Origin: Udaeobacter sp046731855
GTDB lineage: Bacteria; Verrucomicrobiota; Verrucomicrobiia; Chthoniobacterales; UBA10450
Direction of reading: 5' to 3'
DNA: 23,217 bases
Assembly: GCA_046731855.1 (NCBI GenBank)
Contig: JBKPLX010000246.1
Span: 1 to 23,217 of the forward strand
How positions within the stretch are numbered: the stretch's first letter is position 1; the number at the start of each line of letters is the position of its first letter. This document shows, piece by piece, positions 1 through 7,322 of this stretch. A program made the translations under genes and the position numbers. The notes below the pieces were generated by a model that did no database searches, had not been told where the DNA came from, and saw only the letters and a program-made list of their open reading frames with translations.

Positions 1-999
1 GACCTCACGACCGAGATTTTCTGCAACATCGAAACTCGCTTCTTTTTCACCCAATGAAATGAGAACGCGTCCTTTGTTGCCGTTCTCAGGTCGTTCCAGG
101 CGCACTTTCGCGCCGGTACTCCCACCCTTGCGAACACGACCAATCTGCTCCTCAGGTGCTTTGCTAAAGGCGAATATTGATTCCTCAAGGGCTGTCTCTT
201 CACTCTTGCTCTGACTCATGCTCGTGCTCGAACTCGAGGGCGGGCGATTCGAAGAATCGTCCCTACCTAGGTCTGGGGCGGTGCCGCGTTTAAGTTCGAT
301 GTTGGCCAGACCCATGGAGAAATTTCCGTTCTGCGGATCGTCGGCCAGCAGCCAGCCATCGAGATGCTGATTCATCATCGCGGTCGCAATGGCGAAATGC
401 AGCGCCGGCGCTCCGCCGTCATTCAGTGGCTTTGGGTTGAGCTTTGCTTCGATCGTTGGGGCGTAATCAATAATCCTCAAATGTGCACCGCTCGCGAGCA
501 GGCCAAGGTCGCGTGGATGCTGTGGCGTCGGCGGATGATGCAAAAACTCCGCCGGATAGCCCTTTACGATTCCATCCACGTCGTGAACGCGCAGCTGACG
601 TTCGTCGACCAAAAGCCGATTCGTTGGTGGTTCGCCTTTGAAAAGCGTGATTGTTCCTTCGATTCCCCAAATTCTACCGATAAGCGATCCGATCAGCAGT
701 GTGATGATACCGAGATGCGTGATGAGAAACGCGAGATGATGTTTGCGCCACGGCCAACGAGAGAGAGCGGAACAGGCAAGATTTGCCCCCAGCAAAACGA
801 GCCAGAGATTAAACCAGGGCGCCCCGTAAACATAGGCGCGCGCAACCTTCGCATCGAAGCTCGATTCATAGAGCGTGCCGACTATTGCAGCGACGATGAT
901 CACAGCAAGCAGAACGACCGCGAGCTTAAGGGATGCGAAAAATTCGAAGATCGGATTGTGCTGCCAGGCGGGCCGCTCAGATGAATTCGAGGTTGCCAT
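1..999 (-). CDS. ResB-like cytochrome c biogenesis protein (partial, C-terminus beyond window)
   Basis: I translated this by hand on the minus strand from an ATG at 999; the frame stays open for 333 codons to the left edge. The N-terminus has the ResB pattern: a short cytoplasmic lead, then a first membrane helix (about residues 24-45, with FFASLKLAVVLLAVI), a second at about 62-82 and a third at about 89-111, followed by a long soluble part that should lie outside the membrane. ResB proteins work with ResC/CcsA in system II cytochrome c maturation, handling apocytochrome or haem delivery. The partner gene is not visible and may lie to the left. An odd low-complexity Ser-rich stretch (about residues 246-270) is discussed as a finding. 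The ResB assignment rests on the N-terminal membrane pattern and is good but not certain. Confidence 0.75.
   Translation of the reverse strand, partial: MATSNSSERPAWQHNPIFEFFASLKLAVVLLAVIIVAAIVGTLYESSFDAKVARAYVYGAPWFNLWLVLLGANLACSALSRWPWRKHHLAFLITHLGIITLLIGSLIGRIWGIEGTITLFKGEPPTNRLLVDERQLRVHDVDGIVKGYPAEFLHHPPTPQHPRDLGLLASGAHLRIIDYAPTIEAKLNPKPLNDGGAPALHFAIATAMMNQHLDGWLLADDPQNGNFSMGLANIELKRGTAPDLGRDDSSNRPPSSSSTSMSQSKSEETALEESIFAFSKAPEEQIGRVRKGGSTGAKVRLERPENGNKGRVLISLGEKEASFDVAENLGREV
200..257. repeat. palindrome plus degenerate hexamer repeat inside the ResB gene
   Basis: The palindrome CGATTCGAAGAATCG (about 243-257) sits next to a run of GAGYNN hexamers on the minus strand (about 200-240: GAGTTC GAGCAC GAGCAT GAGTCA GAGCAA GAGTGA). 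In the ResB frame the hexamers read as alternating Xaa-Ser dipeptides. The same hexamer type recurs between the cysteine desulfurase and hisC genes. It stays in frame and looks like a tolerated insertion. Confidence 0.6.
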
Positions 1000-1133
1000 G
1001 CGAAGATCGACACTTTCCGCGAGTTGATGCCCTGCTTCAACTGGCGAACGCTTTCAAAGTCTTGGCGGGATTTCTCACCTCACACTTGCTACGGCCACCT
1101 TGACCCTCGTCGTGCGACTTCCTAACGTCGCCA
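1000..1133. other. divergent intergenic region, ResB-like gene / hydrolase
   Basis: This gap lies between two divergently read genes and presumably holds both promoters. I see no convincing -35/-10 pair, no strong ribosome binding site and no hairpin. Confidence 0.4.
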
Positions 1134-1952
1134 ATGCCCAATGAGTCGTTCGAGCTACTCCAGGTTGATGGGGCACAAATCGCTTATCGTCGAATTGGGA
1201 ATGGCCGGCCGCTCGTGGTCCTGAACGGCTTCGCGGCGACAAGTGCGGATTGGGATCCTTCTTTTATCGACAGACTTGCCTCTTTCAACGAGCTCATCCT
1301 CTTTGACAATCGCGGAATCGGTCACTCCACGGACAACGGACGGCCATTTGACATAGCTCAACTCGCCGATGACGTGCAGCGAGTAGTCGAAACGCTCGGC
1401 GTCGAGCGGGTGACCATCCTCGGATGGTCGATGGGTGGTTTCATTGCCCAGACGTTCGCCTTGCAGCACCCTGAACATATTAACAAAATCATTTTATTAT
1501 CGACGGCTCCCGGAGGAGCCGACGCAGATCGCGCCTCAGCTGAAGTGTGGTCACAACTCATCGATATGTCGGGAACGCCTCATGAGCAGGGGCGTCGCTT
1601 ACTGTCATTACTTTTTCCAAGTGACATTGCCGAATCCGTTTATCGCGAATTCGGCGATGTCGTAGCAGCAGCGCGTGCGCAGTTATCTCCCGATCTCATT
1701 AATCGTCAGGCCGCGGCGATTGAGGCGTGGCACAGAACTGGCATCGGGAACCAACTGCGGGAGATAAATGCGCCCGTGCTAATTGCCGCTGGCACGGCCG
1801 ACATTGTGGTTCCGCCATCCAATGCGTTGAGGCTGGTTAACGCTATTCCTGGGGCTTGGCTCGCTCAATTTAATGGCGGAGGCCACGCTTTCATGGCCCA
1901 GTATCCCCAGCCAGTGTCCGATCTCATCAACAGCTTTCTCGAGCTTGGTTGA
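1134..1952 (+). CDS. alpha/beta-fold hydrolase
   Basis: A 272-residue single-domain alpha/beta hydrolase, normal length for the family. The nucleophile elbow GWSMGG places the catalytic Ser at 99. The acid is probably Asp223 in AAGTADIVVPP and the base His251 in GGGHAFM. The oxyanion region NGFAATSADWD and the DNRGIGHS motif fit the 3-oxoadipate enol-lactonase/carboxylesterase-like branch, but the substrate cannot be read from sequence. No signal peptide is seen, so it is likely cytoplasmic. It starts at ATG without a clear Shine-Dalgarno site and stands alone, divergent from the ResB-like gene. Confidence 0.88.
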   Translation: MPNESFELLQVDGAQIAYRRIGNGRPLVVLNGFAATSADWDPSFIDRLASFNELILFDNRGIGHSTDNGRPFDIAQLADDVQRVVETLGVERVTILGWSMGGFIAQTFALQHPEHINKIILLSTAPGGADADRASAEVWSQLIDMSGTPHEQGRRLLSLLFPSDIAESVYREFGDVVAAARAQLSPDLINRQAAAIEAWHRTGIGNQLREINAPVLIAAGTADIVVPPSNALRLVNAIPGAWLAQFNGGGHAFMAQYPQPVSDLINSFLELG

Positions 1953-1979
1953 ACAATTCGGCCCGCTCTGCCAAGAGGC

Positions 1980-2480
1980 TCAACGCGTCCAGGCTTTCCA
2001 GCGTTTGCGGATTGGCTTTGCGTAGCGGTCCACGTCGATCTTTTTCAATCGTTTCACGCCATCTTTCATCGCATCCGCCGATTGTTCATATTTCTGTTTC
2101 GCTGATTTGAACAACGGCCAGAGAAATGGCAGCGAAAGAACACTCCAGTTGAAATCTCCCAGTGGCGATTTTACCTCGATTTCTGTTTTTCGCTCGCTAG
2201 TCGACGCAAAGCGGATCGCCAAGCCTATCGCGATCCCGAGTCCCAGCGCGCCAAGGATAGTTGGCACCGGATTTTCGCGTACGAAATATTCAGTGCGCTC
2301 CCGCGCACGGCTGGCTTTCTCCTTTGTCTCATCCCACGTCTGGCTCACGGCCGTGGAAAATTTGCTGGTTGCTTGACGAAACTGCTCACGCCCACCCGAG
2401 CCAATTTGTTGCCCGCCCGGCTGAACCGGCGTCGGTAGCGGTTCGTCCCTTGTAAGATTGTTTTCGTTCGGATTCATCAT
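1980..2480 (-). CDS. small membrane protein, YqjD/ElaB (DUF883)-like
   Basis: About 166 residues from the ATG at 2480; a TTG twelve bases further upstream is possible but less likely. A hydrophilic, charged N-terminal half includes a helical stretch (TWDETKEKASRARERTEYFVRENP). It leads into a glycine-zipper helix (VPTILGALGLGIAIGLAIRF), the layout of YqjD/ElaB-type ribosome-associated inner-membrane proteins. A second hydrophobic stretch (FNWSVLSLPFLWPLF) and a basic tail follow. The N-terminal 40 residues are Pro/Gly/Gln rich. The family match is by architecture only. The gene lies downstream of, and in the same direction as, the macrodomain gene, 117 bases away. Confidence 0.65.
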   Translation of the reverse strand: MMNPNENNLTRDEPLPTPVQPGGQQIGSGGREQFRQATSKFSTAVSQTWDETKEKASRARERTEYFVRENPVPTILGALGLGIAIGLAIRFASTSERKTEIEVKSPLGDFNWSVLSLPFLWPLFKSAKQKYEQSADAMKDGVKRLKKIDVDRYAKPIRKRWKAWTR

Positions 2481-2579
2481 ACACAAATGCAATCGTATCC
2501 GGCGGCCTGATTGCGTCTCTCTACTTCTGTTTCGCTCTTTGAAATGCGGCGCTGATCTCCACGCAACGCGTGTGTCGCG

Positions 2580-2597
2580 CCGCCAAGAAGTCGGCGG
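2580..2597 (-). terminator. weak hairpin after the macrodomain gene
   Basis: CCGCC and GGCGG pair around an 8-base loop, directly next to the stop codon at 2598. There is no T-run, so it is at best a weak or factor-dependent terminator. Confidence 0.3.
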
Positions 2598-3110
2598 TTA
2601 TAATAATTGGCGATACGCGTCATAAATATCCTCGCCCCAAACGACAAAAATCACTTTGTCGATGCTGTCCTCGGTCGCGAGAAAATCTCGAGCGGCTTTC
2701 AAAGCGATCTGAGCTGCGTCAGGAACCGGATAGCCATATGCACCACAACTGATCGCAGGGAATGCAATTGTCTTGATTCCATTTTCGACCGCGAGTTGCA
2801 AGGAATTCCGGTAACAGTTCGCCAGGGTCTCGGACTCATGCTGTTTTCCTCCTCTCCAAACCGGACCGACTGTGTGAATGACAAAGCGCGCGGGGAGATG
2901 ATATCCGCGAGTAATTTTTGCTTCGCCGGGTCGACAACCGCCGAGAGTCCGGCACTCAGCAAGCAGTTCAGGCCCAGCGACCCGGTGAATTGCGCCATCG
3001 ACTCCTCCGCCACCAAGGAGCGTCGTGTTCGCAGCGTTTACAATCGCATCGACATCGAGTTTCGCGATATCGCCCTGGATAATCTCAATTCGGCCATCAG
3101 GATTGTTCAT
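2598..3110 (-). CDS. macrodomain protein (O-acetyl-ADP-ribose deacetylase-like)
   Basis: The frame stays open to 3242, but the macrodomain begins at the ATG at 3110 (MNNPDGRIEIIQGDI) and the upstream part lies inside pdxH, so I use the inner start, giving 170 residues. All family landmarks are present: VDAIVNAAN, the glycine-rich GGGGVDGAIHRVAG ADP-ribose loop, GCRPGEAKIT, FVIHTVGPVW, and the second phosphate loop ISCGAYGYP. MacroD/YmdB-type enzymes hydrolyse O-acetyl-ADP-ribose and remove mono-ADP-ribose from proteins. The start codon lies 2 bases after the pdxH stop, so the two are almost certainly co-transcribed and possibly translationally coupled. Confidence 0.9.
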   Translation of the reverse strand: MNNPDGRIEIIQGDIAKLDVDAIVNAANTTLLGGGGVDGAIHRVAGPELLAECRTLGGCRPGEAKITRGYHLPARFVIHTVGPVWRGGKQHESETLANCYRNSLQLAVENGIKTIAFPAISCGAYGYPVPDAAQIALKAARDFLATEDSIDKVIFVVWGEDIYDAYRQLL

Positions 3111-3112
3111 TG

Positions 3113-3763
3113 TTACGGCGCCAGCCGATCGATCACCCAAGTAGCATCGGACCGGCGGGTGTAACGAAAACGATCGTGCAATCGGTTCGGTCTGCCCTGC
3201 CAGAATTCGATCATATCCGGTTTCACTCGATACCCACCCCAATGCGGTGGCAACGGAATGCGCTTGTCACCGAAGCGCTCGGTCATCTCTGCCATGCGCG
3301 CATCCAGCACGCGGCGTCCATCAACCACCTGGCTCTGACGCGACGCCCAGGCGCTCAGCTGGCTCCCGACTGGACGGGAATGAAAATAGGTTTGCGATTC
3401 ATCGCGCGAAGTTTTTTCAGCTTTCCCGTTAATGCGAATTTGTCGGTCAAGTTCGATCCAGTAAAATGCCAGCGCTGCGTACGGATTGGCATCGAGCTGC
3501 TTGCCTTTTTCGCTCTCGTAATTGGTGAAAAAGACGAACCCATCTTGGTCGAAGCCTTTCAGCAGCACAATGCGCACTGATGGTCTGCCTCTAGCTCCAG
3601 CTGTGGCCAGGCTCATTGCATTGACATCGCGAATACCGGCCTCAATCGCTGCCGTGAACCAGTTTCCAAATTGTTTGATTGGATCGCGATCGAGGTCGCT
3701 CCGGCGCAGACCTTTCGCCGCGTGTTCGTAACGCGAAGCGGTGGGATCACGCGGGGTTTCCAT
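3113..3763 (-). CDS. pdxH: pyridoxine/pyridoxamine 5'-phosphate oxidase
   Basis: PdxH oxidises pyridoxine or pyridoxamine 5'-phosphate to pyridoxal 5'-phosphate with FMN, the last step of PLP synthesis and salvage. The protein shows the family signatures: DVNAMSLATAGARGRPSVRIVLLKGFDQDGFVFFTNY for FMN binding, NPYAALAFYWIELDRQIRINGKAEK, and the C-terminal PDMIEFWQGRPNRLHDR ending in DRLAP, which forms the substrate pocket. From the ATG at 3763 it has 216 residues, typical for PdxH; a TTG at 3787 would add 8 residues and is less likely. It is followed after 2 bases by the macrodomain gene. Three PLP enzymes (cysteine desulfurase, HisC, decarboxylase) lie elsewhere in the window, but no direct link is implied. 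Confidence 0.95.
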   Translation of the reverse strand: METPRDPTASRYEHAAKGLRRSDLDRDPIKQFGNWFTAAIEAGIRDVNAMSLATAGARGRPSVRIVLLKGFDQDGFVFFTNYESEKGKQLDANPYAALAFYWIELDRQIRINGKAEKTSRDESQTYFHSRPVGSQLSAWASRQSQVVDGRRVLDARMAEMTERFGDKRIPLPPHWGGYRVKPDMIEFWQGRPNRLHDRFRYTRRSDATWVIDRLAP

Positions 3764-3958
3764 CACGATCGAGAAAGTTTCCCACAATATTGCGTTGCAA
3801 GGAAATTGTCGAACCGGTAGCAGAGCTAGGAGCGGGCGTTCAGTCCGCTGTACGAAAGTGGAATGCGCTCCTTTGCCCGGATCACGAAACGCGCAAGGTT
3901 TAGCTGTAGCCGGGGTCGCTGATCTCGATCGGACGTAAGCGACGGATTCAACAATAGC
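3764..3958. other. intergenic region upstream of pdxH
   Basis: No gene is seen in these 195 bases. A GC-rich imperfect hairpin (GGAGCG near 3830 with CGCTCC near 3870, containing AGCGG/CCGCT) could slow transcription from the repeat-protein gene. The pdxH promoter probably lies here but is not identified. Confidence 0.3.
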
Positions 3959-5479
3959 TTACGGTCGGCTCTCGTCTTTGGGTAAGGCTGCGGCAGGCAG
4001 GAACGCCAGTTGTGCCTGCGTCCCTGCTTTGCTCATTTTGATTTGCGCACTCACGTCCTGGGTTTGCTTGGCCTGCTCTTTGACCATCACAGTGAGAGCG
4101 GCCATTCCCTTCTCCAGTTCCTGCACTTTCCGTTGTTCTTCGAGGAATGCCCAGTGTTCCTTGAGAAACTCGTTGAGCAACATCGCGTTTACCTGATCGT
4201 AGCGCACGCTGTTGACCTCGCCCTTTTCATCGCGGACCACGAGATCAGGGTTTAGGTTCCCAACATCTTCCGCTACGAGTCCAAACTGCGATGTACCGGC
4301 AGGATCGATCTCCTTCTTGTAACGAAAAGTGACCGGCTTAAGTGAAAAGAGCGCTTCGCTGGCTTTGTCCATGGGTTTGATCTCTTCTTTGAAGCGCTTT
4401 GAGGAAGTCGCGGTTCCCAACTGACCGTTTGCAGCTACAAGCACTGCGACGCCGCTTGGGATTGTCTGCCCGCTAATCCCCCGAATCACGGTGGTGATGA
4501 TATCCGGATTACCGATCCGGATGGTGTTGCTTTCACCTGCCACGCCCTGAACATCAAAGCCGATATCGATATTGTTACTATCGCTTTTGAAAAGGTTGTG
4601 TCCTGCATTCTCACCCAATGCGGTGTTGGAGCTGCCGGTACTGATGCTCGAAAGCGCGCTAGCGCCTACGGCAGTGTTGCCGACACCTTCGGTATTGGCA
4701 AAGAGCGCATGATCACCGATGGCAGTGTTAGAGCTGCCGAGCGTGTTATCATGGAGTTCGCTTAGTCCAGTGGCCGTGTTGAAGTCACCGGTAGTATTGC
4801 TAACTAGTGCTGCAACACCAGCGGCCGTATTCTCATTGCCCGTGGTGTTAGCCGCGAGTGCACTAACTCCAATCGCCGTGTTGGAACCGCCAGTCGTATT
4901 GGAAACTAATGCTGCAACACCATCGGCCGTGTTTAGGCTGCCAATGGTGTTGCTAGCGAGCGCGTTATCACCGATGGCCGTGTTATCGGTGCCGGTAGTA
5001 TTGTTAAAGAGTGCTAGGGCACCGGTGGCGGTATTGGATCCGCCAGTAGTGTTGCCAAGTAATGCGCTATCACCGATGGCCGTGTTGGCCTCGCCGGTGG
5101 TGTTGCTAAAAAGTGCAAACGCTCCCGTCGCCGTGTTGGCGCTGCCCGTGCTATTGCTCAAAAGCGCCCCTGCACCAGTAGCCGTGTTTTCCTCTGCCGT
5201 GTTCCCAAGTAGCGTGCCTGCGCCAACGCCTGTATTGAAGTTGGCGTCAGTCACGCTCAGGAGTGAAAATAAACCAATGGCCGTGTTGAAAGTGCCAGTG
5301 GTGAGACCAAGAAGGGCGTTCTGTCCTTCTGCCGTGTTGCCTCCGTCATAGCCGCCGTCTGGCGCGGGAACAACCGCGAAAACGTTCGGCGTGTCACAAA
5401 CTCCGAACCATGCGAACACTACGGCGACGATCAGTATGCTCATGCGTTTCATTGCGTTTTCTTCAGGGAGCTCTTTCAT
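3959..5479 (-). CDS. secreted 17-residue-repeat protein with C-terminal S74 intramolecular chaperone domain
   Basis: 506 residues. The start at 5479 is supported by AAGGACAAGAA directly upstream. A hydrophobic signal segment (about 11-35) is followed from about residue 47 to 290 by some 14 tandem repeats of 17 residues, consensus NTAxGxxALxxNTTGxx. These resemble the trimeric beta-solenoid repeats of YadA/Hep_Hag heads. A linker (300-355) leads to a peptidase S74 domain beginning SSKRFKEEIKPMDKA; Ser359 and Lys364 match the known Ser-Lys dyad used by these domains to cut themselves off after trimer folding. The tail (440-480) is a likely coiled coil. In phage tail spikes this domain assembles trimers; here the signal peptide and housekeeping surroundings suggest a surface fibre or adhesin. 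Repeats at DNA level are 51 bp. Confidence 0.85.
   Translation of the reverse strand: MKELPEENAMKRMSILIVAVVFAWFGVCDTPNVFAVVPAPDGGYDGGNTAEGQNALLGLTTGTFNTAIGLFSLLSVTDANFNTGVGAGTLLGNTAEENTATGAGALLSNSTGSANTATGAFALFSNTTGEANTAIGDSALLGNTTGGSNTATGALALFNNTTGTDNTAIGDNALASNTIGSLNTADGVAALVSNTTGGSNTAIGVSALAANTTGNENTAAGVAALVSNTTGDFNTATGLSELHDNTLGSSNTAIGDHALFANTEGVGNTAVGASALSSISTGSSNTALGENAGHNLFKSDSNNIDIGFDVQGVAGESNTIRIGNPDIITTVIRGISGQTIPSGVAVLVAANGQLGTATSSKRFKEEIKPMDKASEALFSLKPVTFRYKKEIDPAGTSQFGLVAEDVGNLNPDLVVRDEKGEVNSVRYDQVNAMLLNEFLKEHWAFLEEQRKVQELEKGMAALTVMVKEQAKQTQDVSAQIKMSKAGTQAQLAFLPAAALPKDESRP
4700..5330 (-). repeat. array of 51-bp coding repeats
   Basis: Degenerate 51-bp units encode the 17-residue NTAxG repeats of the S74 protein. 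Units differ at many positions, so they are old, but the array could still change length by recombination. Confidence 0.85.
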
Positions 5480-5639
5480 TTCTTGTCCTTCCTCGTGGTT
5501 TTTAATTTACCGTTTGTCAGTCTTTCGTTATGCGCGGGTCGGATCTGGAACGAGCCCTGCGCGTAGTGAAAAATGCCGGGCCCGCTTATGAAAGTCTTTA
5601 GGCTGCCGCTGAATTTTTCTGAATTGTTCTGAAACCGCG
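5480..5639. other. divergent gap between S74 protein gene and regulator remnant
   Basis: It holds the Shine-Dalgarno site of the S74 protein gene next to 5480. Near 5608-5632 is a near-tandem TTCTGAATT/TTCTGAAAC sequence just before the remnant start codon. No other gene is seen. Confidence 0.35.
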
Positions 5640-5967
5640 ATGCAGACGAGTTCCATTCACATCTATGACTTCGGCGGTTTCAGATCGACACAGCGAGGCA
5701 GCTCTTACGCCGACTGGATGGGACACCGGTTCCACTCACACCGAGAGTGTTCGAAACGTTGCTCTACATGGTCGAGCACCACGATGCCGTCCTGGGCAAG
5801 GAACGGAGGCGGTGGCCCGATTCGATTGTTGAGCAAAACAACCTGGCGCAAGCGATCTCGAAACTTCGACAGGTCTTCGGTAAACGCCGGGCTCCCACAA
5901 CTACATTGTCACCGTCCCGGGTCGCCGCTATCGATTTGTCAACTTCGGCTGCACCAAAGGTGAACCG
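5640..5967 (+). pseudogene. remnant of a CadC/OmpR-type winged-helix transcription regulator
   Basis: Three frames together spell one winged-helix DNA-binding domain. From ATG 5640, MQTSSIHIYDFGGF; after a shift near 5680, IDTARQLLR...PVPLTPRVFETLLYMVEHHDAVLGKE and then WPDSIVEQNNLAQAISKLRQVFG; after a second shift near 5888, GSHNYIVTVPGRRYRFV. The few residues normally between GKE and WPDS also seem shortened. The domain order and VPGRGYRF-like ending are those of Trans_reg_C proteins. Everything after the DNA-binding domain (usually TPR or membrane parts) is missing, as the cysteine desulfurase gene begins to overlap from the other strand. It is clearly decayed, unless the two shifts are sequencing errors. 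Confidence 0.8.
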
Positions 5968-5968
5968 C

Positions 5969-7177
5969 TCACAGAGCTGTCGCTACAGGCCTCGGCGCAG
6001 TGCTTTGACGCAGTTTCCCGATCACCTTTGGAATGACTTCGAGAGCGCGATCGATTTGCGTGCCGGTGTTGAACCTGCCAAAAGAAAAACGCAGACTCCG
6101 CCGCGCGCCATCGCTGCCGGGATTCATTGCTCTTAACACGTGCGAAGCTTCCTGCGAGCCAGTCCTACAGGCGGAGCCCGCCGAGCAAGAAATTTGCTGT
6201 CGATCCAGTAAGAGAAGTGCCGCTGAAGATTCGATGCCTTCAAATGATAAACTGGACGTGTTTGGGATTCGGGGCGCGCCGGCGCCATTCACTGATGCGC
6301 CGTCAACTGTTTCGAGTATCGATTCTTCAAATCGATCGCGCATCGAACGAATGTTGCAATTGCCTTCTGCGAGATATTTGAGCGCGAGCTCCGCCGCTTT
6401 TCCGAGACCGACAATCGACGCGACATTTTCCGTTCCGCCGCGGCGCCCATTTTCCTGGCCTCCGCCCGCAATTAGCGCGCTGAAGCGGGTTCGCCGGCTG
6501 ATATAAAGTGCGCCGACGCCTTTCGGGCCATGAAATTTGTGTGCGGAAAGGGAAAGAAAATTGATCGGCGTATCACGCAGACGCATCGGGATTTTCCCGG
6601 TCGCTTGTACAGCGTCTGTATGAAACAGCACGCCTTTCTCGCGACAGATTTGAGCCACTTTCTCGATAGGAAATAACACGCCGGTCTCGTTGTTTGCCCA
6701 CATGATCGAAACAAGCGTCGTTTCGGGGCGAATCGCAGCCTCTAATTCGCCAGGATCGAGATTGCCATGTTCGTCGACGCGGAGAAACGTGACATTGTAT
6801 CCTCTCTTTACGAGATCCTGACAGGGACGCAGCACAGCGCTGTGTTCCACCGAACTCGTGATCAAATGTTCGCCACCGCGAATCGCTGCTGTGGCCGTTT
6901 TACCACTAACCTGGAACTGCAGCGCCGAATTGATTACGGCATTATTGGATTCTGTGCCGCCGCTGGTGAAAACAATCTCCGTCGGCTCACACCCAAGCAA
7001 CGCCGCCAACCGTTCGCGCGCAAGGTCAATGGCTTTCCTCGCCATGGCGGCGAAGCCGTATCCGCTCGAAGGGTTGCCATAATACTTGGTCAAAAACGGC
7101 AGCATTTCCTCGATCACCGCAGGATCAAGCGGCGTGGTAGCGTTGTTATCGAGATAGATGATTTCGTTATCCGTCAT
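5969..7177 (-). CDS. cysteine desulfurase (NifS/IscS family)
   Basis: 402 residues, full length. This PLP enzyme takes sulfur from L-cysteine as a protein-bound persulfide for Fe-S clusters, tRNA thiolation or cofactors. Seen: N-terminal YLDNNATTPLDP, the PLP phosphate-binding TSGGTESNN, His in SSVEHSAV, the HTDAVQATGK segment, Lys214 in SLSAHKFHGPKG as the PLP Schiff base, the RRGGTEN motif, and the active-site loop SCSAGSACRTG with Cys337 as the likely persulfide carrier. The loop is short (class I-like). No iscU, iscR or sufBCD neighbour is present, so whether it serves Fe-S assembly, as NifS or IscS does, or mnmA-type tRNA thiolation is open; mnmE two genes away acts on the same wobble uridine. 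It is divergent from hisC. Confidence 0.93.
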   Translation of the reverse strand: MTDNEIIYLDNNATTPLDPAVIEEMLPFLTKYYGNPSSGYGFAAMARKAIDLARERLAALLGCEPTEIVFTSGGTESNNAVINSALQFQVSGKTATAAIRGGEHLITSSVEHSAVLRPCQDLVKRGYNVTFLRVDEHGNLDPGELEAAIRPETTLVSIMWANNETGVLFPIEKVAQICREKGVLFHTDAVQATGKIPMRLRDTPINFLSLSAHKFHGPKGVGALYISRRTRFSALIAGGGQENGRRGGTENVASIVGLGKAAELALKYLAEGNCNIRSMRDRFEESILETVDGASVNGAGAPRIPNTSSLSFEGIESSAALLLLDRQQISCSAGSACRTGSQEASHVLRAMNPGSDGARRSLRFSFGRFNTGTQIDRALEVIPKVIGKLRQSTAPRPVATAL

Positions 7178-7322
7178 CGTGCGTTTTCGACCCGAGGGTT
7201 GTTACTCCTTCAGAAACAGGCTCGGAGAAAGAGCATGAGCACGACTATGAGTAAGAGCAAGAATAAGAAGAGGCAAATCAGCTCATTGGAAACTTACACT
7301 ACTTCCATTTAGTCTCCTGCGC
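7178..7322. other. divergent gap between cysteine desulfurase and hisC
   Basis: It presumably holds promoters for both genes, but I cannot assign -35/-10 boxes with confidence. It carries the hexamer repeat listed separately. hisC has no clear Shine-Dalgarno site. Confidence 0.4.
7233..7272 (+). repeat. degenerate GAGCAN hexamer repeat
   Basis: The run reads GAGCAT GAGCAC GACTAT GAGTAA GAGCAA GAATAA GAAG: about six hexamers of one kind, with drift. The same kind of run lies inside the ResB-like gene near 200-240. Confidence 0.65.

Noticed and set aside
364..984. 206-residue open frame on the plus strand
   Set aside because: It is antisense to the ResB-like gene, which has clear membrane helices and runs through the left edge; the plus frame is basic and featureless.
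3111..3242. N-terminal extension of the macrodomain protein
   Set aside because: It lies inside pdxH and has no macrodomain features; the domain starts at the ATG at 3110.
4700..5330. Regular repeats that could be taken for a CRISPR array
   Set aside because: The period is 51 bp with no constant repeat/unique spacer pattern, and it translates into 17-residue protein repeats in one long gene.
4719..5351. Long open frame on the plus strand opposite the repeat protein
   Set aside because: It mirrors the 51-bp repeats of the minus-strand gene and has only Val/Leu/Ala-rich repeats with no family features.
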